A stretch of DNA of 5,943 nucleotides from Candidatus Rokuibacteriota bacterium (GCA_016177555.1 JACOVB010000063.1:1-5943), one strand, 5' to 3'; numbered from the stretch's first letter, positions 1 to 5,899 are shown. Made by a program: numbers and translations. Notes: a model not told the origin generated them from the letters alone.

Positions 1-120
1 AAATCGGTGCGGGGCAACATGGTGCCCGCCTGCAAGGAGTGCAACTCGAAGAAGCAGTCGCTGTTGCCCTGGGAGTGGGACGCCTCCCTGCGCGGGCTCG
101 GCCGCGGGGCAGGCGACTGA
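1..120 (+). CDS. C-terminal end of a probable HNH endonuclease (partial)
   Basis: This is the last 39 codons of a gene that enters from the left edge, read in frame 1 and ending in TGA at 118-120. The visible peptide contains NMVPACKECNSKKQ (residues 6-19 of the fragment). The Asn-x-Val-Pro-Ala-Cys-x-x-Cys-Asn pattern followed by Lys-Lys is typical of the second half of HNH nuclease domains, where the Cys-x-x-Cys pair binds structural zinc and the Asn lies in the active-site helix. The conserved WEW just after it fits the short tail seen in many small HNH proteins. The first Cys pair and the catalytic His lie outside the window, so nuclease activity cannot be judged. It converges on the liv-type operon and is probably unrelated to it. 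Another zinc-ribbon protein is possible but less likely. Confidence 0.7.
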   Translation, partial: KSVRGNMVPACKECNSKKQSLLPWEWDASLRGLGRGAGD

Positions 121-149
121 GGGCGCCTCACGCGCGGGGGACCCGCTGC

Positions 150-178
150 GGCGGCCGGCCGAGCGGCGACCGGCCGCC
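150..178. terminator. GC-rich stem-loop between convergent genes
   Basis: A perfect 9-bp inverted repeat (150-158 with 170-178, 11-nt loop) lies in the 85-bp gap between the stop of the plus-strand HNH gene (120) and the end of the minus-strand hydrolase frame (206). It would fold in transcripts from either side and could act as a shared 3'-end structure. Neither side has a T-run, so it is not a canonical intrinsic terminator. A second short palindrome lies at 196-205, next to the hydrolase-frame stop. In DNA this GC-rich, chance palindromes are common, so this is a weak call. Confidence 0.3.
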
Positions 179-205
179 CGCGCGGGCTCCTGCCGGGCCC
201 GGGCC

Positions 206-454
206 TCACATCGGTCGGAACGTCCTGTTCCAGTAGTCCCTGTTCTTGATGTCGACCTTGATCTTCTTCACCTCGTTGATGAACTCCGCCATGATCTCGG
301 CCTTCTTGCGGATGATCCGCTCGCCCTTGTCCGCGGAGGCCGTGAAGGGGTTGCCCGGACGGCCGATCAGGCCCGTGTCGCTGTACTCCTGGTGTTCCAT
401 GGGCACCCAGGCGACGTCGAGGCCGTTCATGGTCAGGTAGGGCGATCCGTTGAC
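206..454 (-). pseudogene. In-frame C-terminal remainder of the creatininase-family gene, beyond a TAG stop
   Basis: This stretch continues the hydrolase reading frame after the TAG at 455-457 without any frame shift and ends in TGA at 206-208. It encodes 82 residues. The part GLIGRPGNPFTASADKGE corresponds to the conserved C-terminal element of creatininase-family proteins, usually of the form G-x-x-G-D-P-x-x-A-T-x-x-K-G, and is followed by the usual amphipathic helix (IMAEFINEVKKIK). This similarity shows that the stop truncates a once longer protein of about 309 residues rather than marking a natural end. An internal ATG at 428-430 has no visible ribosome binding site, so separate translation is unlikely. 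Causes could be a nonsense mutation, a base-call error, or stop readthrough. The frame is otherwise intact, which means that any mutation is recent or that the tail is still under selection. Confidence 0.7.
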
Positions 455-1135
455 CTACGTGAACTTGTCGCTCACCTCGGTGATCCACTTCGGCGCATGG
501 GTCCAGTCCTTGTCCGTCCTGTCGAGGTGCACGATCTGCTTGCCGTAGAGCTGCTCGAAGTAGAGGCACTCGGCGGTCTCCACCTCGCTCCCGTGCCAGC
601 CCGGAGCCTCCTCCGGCGGGTTCTCGATCAGCCCCGTGCCCTTGAGGAGTCCCGGCGCCGCCTCGGCGTCGTTGCGGTAGCAGCAGATGAAGGCGTCGGT
701 CTCGTACCTCAGGGCGCGCAGGGCCGGATCCACCGCCTTCATGTTGGACGTGTGCCCGGTGGCGAAGATCAGCTTGTTGAAGCCGTTGTGGATGAGGCAC
801 CGGCCCACGTCGTACAGGACGTTCTGGTAGGTCGCCGCGCTCAGCGTGACGGTCCCGGACGCGAGGCCCGCCGGATGGAGGTGCTGGGGCGAGTACCCGA
901 ACGGGATCAGCTGGTAATAGGGGACATCCGCCAGCTCCGCCGCCAGCATGCACGGCAGCTCGGTGGCGATGCTGTCGGTGCAGACCGGCAGATGCCGGCC
1001 GTGCTGCTCGGTGCTCCCGAGGGGGATGAGCACGATGTCCGTCTGCAGCAGCCACTCCCGCACGTCGAGGTACCCGCAGCGGAACAGGTTGTAGATCTTC
1101 TCCGTCTTGACCGTCTTCTTCTCTCCCCACTCCAT
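455..1135 (-). CDS. Creatininase-family amidohydrolase, truncated by an in-frame stop
   Basis: The product is a 226-residue cytoplasmic metal-dependent hydrolase of the creatininase/MftE/FAPy-deformylase superfamily, which opens lactam, amide or related C-N or C-C bonds. The family hallmark IPLGSTEQHGRHLPVCTDS (residues 37-55) supplies probable metal ligands Glu43, His45 and Asp54. ATGHTSN (125-131) replaces the usual NGHGGN and gives His128. WHGSEVETAE (180-189) matches the HAG-x-x-ET motif with Glu186. These assignments are by analogy with the family. The N-terminus (MEWG...) and full length near 309 residues recall long creatininase-like proteins annotated as 3-dehydro-scyllo-inosose hydrolases, but the substrate cannot be read from sequence. 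The start is supported by GGAGGA 5 nt upstream. It lies 60 nt after livF and is the last gene of the operon. The stop TAG at 455-457 removes the conserved C-terminal segment, so the protein may be inactive; see the next segment downstream. Confidence 0.85.
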   Translation of the reverse strand: MEWGEKKTVKTEKIYNLFRCGYLDVREWLLQTDIVLIPLGSTEQHGRHLPVCTDSIATELPCMLAAELADVPYYQLIPFGYSPQHLHPAGLASGTVTLSAATYQNVLYDVGRCLIHNGFNKLIFATGHTSNMKAVDPALRALRYETDAFICCYRNDAEAAPGLLKGTGLIENPPEEAPGWHGSEVETAECLYFEQLYGKQIVHLDRTDKDWTHAPKWITEVSDKFT

Positions 1136-1175
1136 GATCGTCCTCCGGGTCTCAAGGGTGTCAGGCCGACCGCGC

Positions 1176-1190
1176 GGGAACCGGTTTCCC
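1176..1190 (-). other. Small stem-loop in the livF-hydrolase gap
   Basis: A 5-bp inverted repeat (1176-1180 with 1186-1190, 5-nt loop containing CCGG) lies just after the livF stop and about 40 nt before the hydrolase start. It could protect or pause the mRNA between transporter and hydrolase genes. The stem is short and no U-run follows, so a termination role is not supported and chance is a real alternative. Confidence 0.25.
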
Positions 1191-1195
1191 CCTCC

Positions 1196-1915
1196 TCAGC
1201 TGATGTAGGCGCGGCGCAGGGCATCGCCGTCCAGCAGCCGCATCGGGTCGCGCTCCTCCAGCACGATGCGGCCGAGCCGCATGACGTACGCGCGCGAGGC
1301 GATGCCGAGCGCCGCCCGCACGTTCTGCTCCACCACCAGGACGGCGGTGCCCCGCTCGTGCGTCACGCGCCCGAGCGCGGCGAACATCTCCTTGACCAGG
1401 AGCGGGCTCAGCCCCTCGGACGGCTCGTCGAGCAGGAGGAGCTGCGGTCTCAGGAGGAGCGCGCGGGAGATCGAGAGCATCTGGCGCTCGCCCCCGGACA
1501 GCGAGCCGGCCCGCTGGGCGCGCCGCTCGCGGAGCCGCGGGAAGAGCGCGAAGACCTCCTCGAGCCGGCGGCCGAGCTCCTCGCGGCTCCGGAGCACGTA
1601 ACCGCCCAGCTCGAGGTTCTCGGCGACGGAAAGCGGCGCGAACACGCGCCCTCCCTGCGGGACGAGGGCCATCCCGTTCCGCACATGCTCCGACGCGCGC
1701 GTGCCCTCGATGCGCTGCCCCCGGTAGAGGACGGCGCCCCGCGTGGGGCGCACGAGCCCGAAGATCGTCCGCACGGTGGTGGTCTTGCCGGCGCCGTTGG
1801 GGCCCAGCATGGCCACGACCTCGCCGTCGTCGACGTGGAGGGAGAGCTGGTCGAGCACGACCTTCTTGTCGTACCCGGCCCTGACGTCCGCGAGCTCCAG
1901 CAGCCGCGCGCTCAT
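1196..1915 (-). CDS. livF: LivF-like ABC transporter ATP-binding protein
   Basis: This 239-residue ATPase is the second nucleotide-binding subunit of the HAAT-family importer; it binds the inner face of the permeases and powers uptake by ATP hydrolysis. All core motifs are intact: Walker A GPNGAGKTT (38-46), Q-loop Gln87 in VPQGGRVF, signature LSGGERQ (139-145), Walker B LLLLDEP with catalytic Glu164 (159-165), and the LivF-typical VEQN (195-198) in place of the switch histidine region seen in LivG. The VPQGRxxFxxLxVxENL pattern and the short C-terminus (RRAYIS) are diagnostic for LivF over other ABC ATPases. Length is normal for LivF (about 235-240). The start at 1915 lies 16 nt after the livG stop, with only a weak purine-rich stretch upstream, which suggests translational coupling. 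No damage is seen. Confidence 0.95.
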   Translation of the reverse strand: MSARLLELADVRAGYDKKVVLDQLSLHVDDGEVVAMLGPNGAGKTTTVRTIFGLVRPTRGAVLYRGQRIEGTRASEHVRNGMALVPQGGRVFAPLSVAENLELGGYVLRSREELGRRLEEVFALFPRLRERRAQRAGSLSGGERQMLSISRALLLRPQLLLLDEPSEGLSPLLVKEMFAALGRVTHERGTAVLVVEQNVRAALGIASRAYVMRLGRIVLEERDPMRLLDGDALRRAYIS

Positions 1916-1931
1916 GGCCGGCTCGCCTGCC

Positions 1932-2687
1932 TCACAGCCCCAGGTACACCCGCACGACCTCCTCGTCGCGCTGCACGGCGTCCGGTTCCCCCTCGGCGAT
2001 CTTGCGCCCGGCGTCCAGCACGACCACGCGGTCGGAGACGTCCATCACCGCTTCCATGTGGTGGTCCACCAGGATCACGGTGCGCCCGCGCCGCACCAGA
2101 CCGCGGATCACCCCGAGGACCGTCTCCATCGCCTCGCGCCCGAGCCCCGCCGCCGGCTCGTCGAGCAGCAGCAGGTCGGCCTCGGTGGCCATCGCGCGCG
2201 CGATGGCCAGGAGCTTCTGCTCGCCGTAGGCCAGGTTCTGCGCCAGCTCGCCCGCCTGGGCCTCGAGCCCCAGCTCCTCGAGGATGGCTCCCGCCCGCGC
2301 CCGCGCGCCCGCGCGCTCCGCCCGCAGCACCGCCCGGGCGAAGACGGCGTGGGCCAGGCGCTCGCCGGGCTGCTTCTGGAGACCCAGCATCACGTTCTCG
2401 AGGGCCGTCATCCGGTGGAAGAGGCGCAGGTCCTGGAAGGTCCGCGCCAGCCCCAGCGCCACGATGCGGTCGGGCTCCATGCCGGTGATGTCGCGGTCGC
2501 GGTAGCGCACGCGCCCGGCCGTGGGCCGCACGAAGCCCGAGATGAGGTTGAAGACCGTGGTCTTGCCGGCGCCGTTGGGGCCGATCAGGCTGGTCACCTT
2601 CCCCCGCTCCACCGTGCAGGAGAAGCCGTCCACGGCCCTCAGCCCTCCGAAGTCCTTGGTCAGCCCCTCGATCTCGAAGTACGCCAT
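1932..2687 (-). CDS. livG: LivG-like ABC transporter ATP-binding protein
   Basis: This 251-residue ATPase is the first nucleotide-binding subunit and is expected to pair with LivF. Motifs in order: Walker A GPNGAGKTT (36-44), Q-loop Gln85 in ARTFQDLRLF, signature LAYGEQK (152-158), Walker B LLLLDEP with Glu177 (172-178), and the switch region VDHHM (207-211), where His209 aligns with the histidine of the LivG consensus VEHDM. The ISGFVRPTAGRV stretch, the ARTFQ motif and the C-terminal VVRVYLG fit LivG closely. The signature starts LAYGE rather than the more common LSYGQ, a conservative change. The start at 2687 is only 3 nt after the livM stop and has no clear ribosome binding site, so translation is probably coupled to livM. 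Confidence 0.95.
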   Translation of the reverse strand: MAYFEIEGLTKDFGGLRAVDGFSCTVERGKVTSLIGPNGAGKTTVFNLISGFVRPTAGRVRYRDRDITGMEPDRIVALGLARTFQDLRLFHRMTALENVMLGLQKQPGERLAHAVFARAVLRAERAGARARAGAILEELGLEAQAGELAQNLAYGEQKLLAIARAMATEADLLLLDEPAAGLGREAMETVLGVIRGLVRRGRTVILVDHHMEAVMDVSDRVVVLDAGRKIAEGEPDAVQRDEEVVRVYLGL

Positions 2688-2690
2688 CGC

Positions 2691-3560
2691 CTACCGGGCG
2701 GGCCGCTCGCGGAGCAGTCCCGCGGGCAGGAACCGCATGAAGACCATGAGGAGCACCCCGTAGAGGATGCGGCGCAGCGGGTCGGCGATGCTGGACGGGA
2801 CCGCCAGGAACTTGAGCGTCTCCGGCAGCAGGATCAGCACGAAGGCGCCCAGGATCGAGCCGAGGATGTTGCCCTTGCCGCCGATGATGACCAGCGCCAG
2901 GATGAAGATCGACTCGTGGATGTCGAAGCTCGGCGGATCGATGAACGAGGTCACGCCGGCGTAGAAGGCCCCGCCCAGCGCGGCCAGCGCGCAGCCGACG
3001 ACGAAGACCTGCACCTTGAAGCGCGTCACGTCCTTGCCGAGGGAGCGCGCCGCCGCCTCGTCCTCGCGGATCGCCCGGAGCACGGCCCCGAACGGCGAGG
3101 CGGCGATCCGCCACGCCACCCAGCCCGCGAGGCCGGCGAGCACCACCGCCAGCGCGAGCAGGCTCCGGTAGCCCGCGAACGTGAACCCGAGGAGCGAGGG
3201 GCGGGGGATCCCCGAGATCCCGAACGGGCCATTGGTCAGCGCCGGCCAGTTCAGGAGCACGCTGATGATGATCACCTGGAAGCCGAACGACGCGATGATG
3301 TAGTGGTCGCCGGTGACCTTGAGGGTGGGCACCGCCAGGACCGCGGCCACGCAGGCCGCGATCCCCATCCCGACCCCGGCCGCCACGAAGAAGTTGGCGC
3401 CCGCCTTCATCGTCAGGAGCGCCGTCGCATAGGCGCCGATGGCCATGAACCCCGCGTGGGCGATCGACACCAGCCCCGTGAGCCCGACGAGCAGGTTCAG
3501 CGACACCGCCAGGATGGCATAGAGGCTCGCCAGGATCAGGACAAAGAGGACGTAGTCCAT
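2691..3560 (-). CDS. livM: LivM-like branched-chain-type ABC permease
   Basis: This 289-residue inner-membrane protein is one of two permease subunits forming the translocation path. Hydrophobic segments fill most of the chain, starting at residues 3-25 and continuing through about 57-79, 88-106, 133-150, 184-203 and 217-250, interrupted by one long polar loop. The N-terminal LNLLVGLTGLVSIAHAGFMA (21-40) is the hallmark of LivM-type permeases, and RAIREDEAAARSLGKD (162-177) is the EAA-like cytoplasmic loop that docks the ATPases. IIGGKGNILGSILGAF (225-240) is the conserved GG-x-G-x-xxG-xxxGA segment. The length is close to the short LivM class without the N-terminal extension of E. coli LivM. 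The start at 3560 is 6 nt past the livH stop; no strong ribosome binding site is visible, which suggests coupling to livH. Confidence 0.93.
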   Translation of the reverse strand: MDYVLFVLILASLYAILAVSLNLLVGLTGLVSIAHAGFMAIGAYATALLTMKAGANFFVAAGVGMGIAACVAAVLAVPTLKVTGDHYIIASFGFQVIIISVLLNWPALTNGPFGISGIPRPSLLGFTFAGYRSLLALAVVLAGLAGWVAWRIAASPFGAVLRAIREDEAAARSLGKDVTRFKVQVFVVGCALAALGGAFYAGVTSFIDPPSFDIHESIFILALVIIGGKGNILGSILGAFVLILLPETLKFLAVPSSIADPLRRILYGVLLMVFMRFLPAGLLRERPAR

Positions 3561-3566
3561 CGCCCG

Positions 3567-4451
3567 CTACTTGACGTTCCTCGGTCCCAGGATCCCGGTC
3601 GGCCGGAGGAGGATGAACGCGGCGAGGACGCCGAACGCGATGGCCTGCTTCCACTCCGAGGCGATCTTCCAGATGCCGACATTCTCGACGACGCCGATCA
3701 GGAACCCGCCGGCCACGCCGCCGGACACGGCGGCGGTGCCGCCCACGATCACCGAGATGGTGGCGATGAGGAGGGCGCTCATCCCCGAGGAGGGCGCGAT
3801 GCCGGTGTCGATGGCGGCGAGCACCACCGAACAGCCGGCCAGGACCGAGCCCACCCCGTAGACGACGAGCCGGATCCGGTCCTCGTTGATCCCGACGATC
3901 TCCGTCATCTCCGGGTCTGCCGCCAGCGCGCGGATGGCCTTGCCCACGCGGGTCCGCCTCAGGAAGAGCGCCAGGCCGCCCCACAGGGCGAGGCTCGCGG
4001 CGAGGCCCACGAGCTGCAAGCCCGTGATCCAGACGGGGCCGAGGGCCAGGCCCCGCTGGAACGCCTCGGCCACCGGCACAAGCCGCGGGTCGCTCTTCCA
4101 GACGATGATGACGAGGTTCTCGATCAGCACGTAGAGGCCGAGCGAGCTCAGCAGGATCTCCATGTCGGAGGCCCCGATGGCGCGGAGCGGGCGGTACAGG
4201 AACCGCTCGATGCCCATGCCGAGCAGGGCCGTGGCCAGGAGGGTGGCCGCCACCGCCACGACGAAGGGCGCCTCGAGGACCGCGAGCGTGTGGTAGAAGA
4301 CGTACCCCCCGAGGGTGTACACGCCGCCATGCGCGAAGTGGAAGGTGCGCGTCGTTCCGTAGACGACCCAGAACCCCAGCGCGAGCAGCGCGTAGGCGCT
4401 CCCGGCGATGAGGCCGTTGACGGTCAGCTGCAGCAGCTCGCCCATGGGCAT
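3567..4451 (-). CDS. livH: LivH-like branched-chain-type ABC permease
   Basis: This 294-residue inner-membrane permease is the partner of LivM. The N-terminal pattern LTVNGLIAGSAYALLALGF (9-27) followed by RTFHFAHGGVYTLGGY (35-50) is diagnostic for LivH. RVGKAIRALAADPEMTEIVG (168-187) is the EAA-like ATPase docking loop. IATISVIVGGTAAVSGGVAG (229-248) and the C-terminal LRPTGILGPR (282-291) are conserved family elements. About eight hydrophobic segments are visible. Two starts are possible, ATG at 4451 or ATG at 4445 (MPM...); neither has a properly spaced ribosome binding site, because the bases just upstream form the 3' arm of a stem-loop. I chose 4451 as the outermost start after the hairpin. 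It follows the binding-protein gene by 40 nt and precedes livM by 6 nt. Confidence 0.93.
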   Translation of the reverse strand: MPMGELLQLTVNGLIAGSAYALLALGFWVVYGTTRTFHFAHGGVYTLGGYVFYHTLAVLEAPFVVAVAATLLATALLGMGIERFLYRPLRAIGASDMEILLSSLGLYVLIENLVIIVWKSDPRLVPVAEAFQRGLALGPVWITGLQLVGLAASLALWGGLALFLRRTRVGKAIRALAADPEMTEIVGINEDRIRLVVYGVGSVLAGCSVVLAAIDTGIAPSSGMSALLIATISVIVGGTAAVSGGVAGGFLIGVVENVGIWKIASEWKQAIAFGVLAAFILLRPTGILGPRNVK

Positions 4452-4452
4452 C

Positions 4453-4480
4453 GGAGAGGGGGACGCGGGCCCCCCTCTCC
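4453..4480 (-). promoter_or_regulatory. Intercistronic stem-loop between livK and livH
   Basis: A perfect 10-bp inverted repeat (4453-4462 with 4471-4480, 8-nt loop) fills most of the 40-nt gap after the binding-protein stop. In the mRNA the 5' arm reads GGAGAGGGGG, which resembles a Shine-Dalgarno sequence, and the 3' arm ends one base before the livH ATG. There is no U-run, so it is not a standard terminator. Stem-loops at this place in binding-protein-dependent transport operons, such as malE-malF, are known to stabilise the upstream message and raise binding protein over permease. Here it may also limit livH initiation. The role is inferred; the repeat itself is seen directly. Confidence 0.6.
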
Positions 4481-4491
4481 ACCGGGGGATC

Positions 4492-5607
4492 CTACTGCCC
4501 GTACGGCACGAGCTTGCCGCCCTTCACCACCATGAACCGCGCCGGCCAGAGGACCTGACCGTCCTGGTCGAAGTTGACCGTCCCCGACACCCCCTGGTAG
4601 TCCTTCACCCTGTACAGAAAGTCCCGGATCGCGGGTCCCGTGGTGGCGCCGCTCTTGAGCGCCTCGCCGAGGAGCCGGTAGCCGTCGTAGCAGGTGGCCA
4701 CGTAGATGGCCGGCACCTTGCCGTGCTTGGCCTGGTAGCGGGCCACGAACTCGCGCATCCTGGCCGTGCCCCCGACGGGGTCCCACGGCCACTGCGGCAT
4801 GATCGCGCCCTCGAGGGCCGCGCCGGCGATCTCGGTGGTGATCGGCGCGCTGGCGCCGGAATAGAGGAGCCAGGGCGTCGTGATGCCCAGCTGCTTGGCC
4901 TGCTTGAGCGCGTAGCCGATCTCCTTGTCGTGGCTGTACATGAAGATGAGATCGGGTGAGGCGCCCCGGACCTTGGTGAGCTGCGTCCGATAGTCCGTGG
5001 CCCCGATGTCGTGGGCCTCGGCGACCGGCATGGTCATGCCGAGCTTGGGCGCGTTCTGCCCGAACACGGTCCGCCCCGACAGCCCGAACTCGTTGTTCAC
5101 GTAGAGCATGGCGACCTTCTTGGCGCCGAGCCGCTTCGCCGCGAACTCGGCGGCCTGCACCACCTCCACCTCGCTGCCCGCGATGTTGCTGAAGGTGAAG
5201 TCGCCCGCGTTCCGGATCTTCTCGCTGGTCGCCATCGTGTTGAGCAGGACCACCTTGTTCTGCTCGACCAGCGGGGCGAGCGCCAGCACCACGCTCGAGC
5301 CGTAGGTGACGATGGCCGGGACCTTGTGCAGGTTGATCAGCTTCGTCAACCCGACGATGGCCAGCTTGGGCTGCGCCTGGCAGTCCTCGCGGATCACCTC
5401 GAGCTTGCGTCCCTTGATCCCGCCCTCCCGGGCGATGTCCTCCAGGGCCAGCTCCATGCCCTGCTGGCAGTACTCGCCGAACTGCGGGGCCGGGCCCGTG
5501 CAGAAGCACACCTCGCCCAGCCGGTACGGTTCCTGCGCTCCCGCGGGCATCGTCGCGGCCAGCATGACCAGCCACACGACCGCCATCGCCACTCGCGTCG
5601 TCCTCAT
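4492..5607 (-). CDS. livK: Periplasmic solute-binding protein of the Liv/HAAT family
   Basis: This 371-residue protein is the receptor that captures the substrate in the periplasm and delivers it to LivHM. Residues 1-24 form a signal peptide: basic MRTTR, a hydrophobic core, then PAGA before Gln25. No lipobox Cys is present, so it is probably soluble. The mature part is a type I two-lobe fold (Peripla_BP_6): TGPAPQFGEYCQQGMELALE (37-56), AIVTYGSSVVLALAPLVEQN (98-117), VAMLYVNNEFGLSG (165-178), and ATDYRTQLTKVRGASPDLIF (203-222) are family landmarks. Length is usual. Cysteines at 34, 36, 47 and 76 cluster near the N-lobe cleft, which is uncommon; Cys306 is alone. The start at 5607 is fixed by GAGGAGG 6 nt upstream and by the signal peptide. 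An in-frame ATG at 5871 would add 88 low-complexity Gly/Pro/Arg residues and is rejected. The ligand is unknown; the gene symbol denotes family position, not leucine specificity. Confidence 0.9.
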   Translation of the reverse strand: MRTTRVAMAVVWLVMLAATMPAGAQEPYRLGEVCFCTGPAPQFGEYCQQGMELALEDIAREGGIKGRKLEVIREDCQAQPKLAIVGLTKLINLHKVPAIVTYGSSVVLALAPLVEQNKVVLLNTMATSEKIRNAGDFTFSNIAGSEVEVVQAAEFAAKRLGAKKVAMLYVNNEFGLSGRTVFGQNAPKLGMTMPVAEAHDIGATDYRTQLTKVRGASPDLIFMYSHDKEIGYALKQAKQLGITTPWLLYSGASAPITTEIAGAALEGAIMPQWPWDPVGGTARMREFVARYQAKHGKVPAIYVATCYDGYRLLGEALKSGATTGPAIRDFLYRVKDYQGVSGTVNFDQDGQVLWPARFMVVKGGKLVPYGQ

Positions 5608-5613
5608 GCCATT

Positions 5614-5620
5614 CCTCCTC
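5614..5620 (-). promoter_or_regulatory. Ribosome binding site of the binding-protein gene
   Basis: GAGGAGG on the minus strand lies 6 nt before the ATG at 5607. It is the strongest Shine-Dalgarno sequence in the operon and decides the start of the binding protein against the upstream in-frame ATG. Its strength contrasts with the poor sites of the permease and ATPase genes and fits high expression of the binding protein. Confidence 0.8.
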
Positions 5621-5753
5621 GTTGGTCGTTGCCGGAGAGCGTCGCCATCATGAACGGAGTCCCCGGGGTCGGGCCCGTGGCCCGGGGGCGGCCGAGCCGG
5701 GGTTGGGCGTGGACCTGACAGTAGATCCGCACTCGGTCGTGGCGGCGCGTGGG

Positions 5754-5774
5754 GACCCGGCCCCCCCACGGGTC
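5754..5774 (-). other. Leader stem-loop with a G7 run in the loop
   Basis: The mRNA-strand arms GACCCG and CGGGTC pair perfectly around a 9-nt loop, UGGGGGGGC. Further G-tracts follow on the same strand at 5778-5780, 5785-5789 and 5797-5799, so a G-quadruplex with one loop longer than usual could compete with the hairpin. Function is unknown and base composition alone may explain it. Confidence 0.3.
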
Positions 5775-5869
5775 GCTCCCAATGCCCCCACCGATGCCCA
5801 CCGGTGCCGACGGCACAGCGCACACACACGCGCCCACGTGAGCCGAGAGCGCCCGCCCGACTGCCCGCC

Positions 5870-5899
5870 ATGCTAGGCCACGGACAACGGCCCCGTCAA
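5870..5899 (-). promoter_or_regulatory. Candidate sigma70-type promoter for the operon
   Basis: On the minus strand TTGACG (5899-5894, five of six matches to TTGACA) is separated by 18 nt from TAGCAT (5875-5870, four of six matches to TATAAT with the key first, second and last bases). It points toward the operon, and transcription would begin near 5863. That start would leave the alternative ATG at 5871 outside the mRNA, in agreement with the choice of 5607 as the first codon. I saw no competing promoter of similar quality closer to the gene. Confidence 0.5.

Larger units (their letters stand above)
5608..5869 (-). other. Non-coding leader upstream of the operon
   Basis: I see no convincing gene here; the open frames crossing it encode low-complexity Gly/Pro/Arg/Ala peptides typical of GC-rich non-coding DNA. 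If the promoter candidate at 5870-5899 is real, this is a 5' leader of about 255 nt. It contains two compact inverted repeats: 5670-5675 with 5679-5684 (6 bp, 3-nt loop), and 5754-5759 with 5769-5774 (6 bp, 9-nt loop holding a run of seven G on the mRNA strand). I recognise no known riboswitch in it. Confidence 0.5.

Noticed and set aside
39..236. A 65-codon plus-strand frame at the left end.
   Set aside because: It is out of phase with the HNH tail, has an Arg/Pro/Gly-rich product, and runs across the convergent gap into the antisense of the hydrolase end.
392..2488. A 698-codon open frame on the plus strand across the hydrolase, livF and part of livG.
   Set aside because: It is the antisense shadow of motif-complete genes and ends in a low-complexity Pro/Arg/Ala tail; no ribosome binding site or recognisable domain.
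1912..4482. An 856-codon minus-strand frame overlapping livH, livM and livG in another phase.
   Set aside because: The composition is Arg/Gly/Ala/Pro-rich throughout and its frame is the shifted phase of three well-recognised genes.
1743..4535. A 930-codon open frame on the plus strand opposite livF, livG, livM and livH.
   Set aside because: Its product is rich in Arg, Asp, Glu, His, Gly and Ala with no domain pattern, and it lies antisense to four genes with complete family motifs. Long antisense frames are expected in GC-rich DNA.
5718..5723. TACTGT on the minus strand as a nearer -10 box for the binding-protein gene.
   Set aside because: Only three of six bases match TATAAT and no -35-like sequence lies at a suitable distance upstream.
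5819..5829. A short CA dinucleotide run in the leader.
   Set aside because: It is only about four to five repeats long, which is within chance expectation, and there is no sign of a repeat-based function.
5608..5871. An 88-residue N-terminal extension of the binding protein from an in-frame ATG at 5871.
   Set aside because: The extension is Gly/Pro/Arg-rich, would bury the signal peptide, lacks a ribosome binding site, and its ATG overlaps the candidate -10 box. The ATG at 5607 has a strong site and a normal signal peptide.
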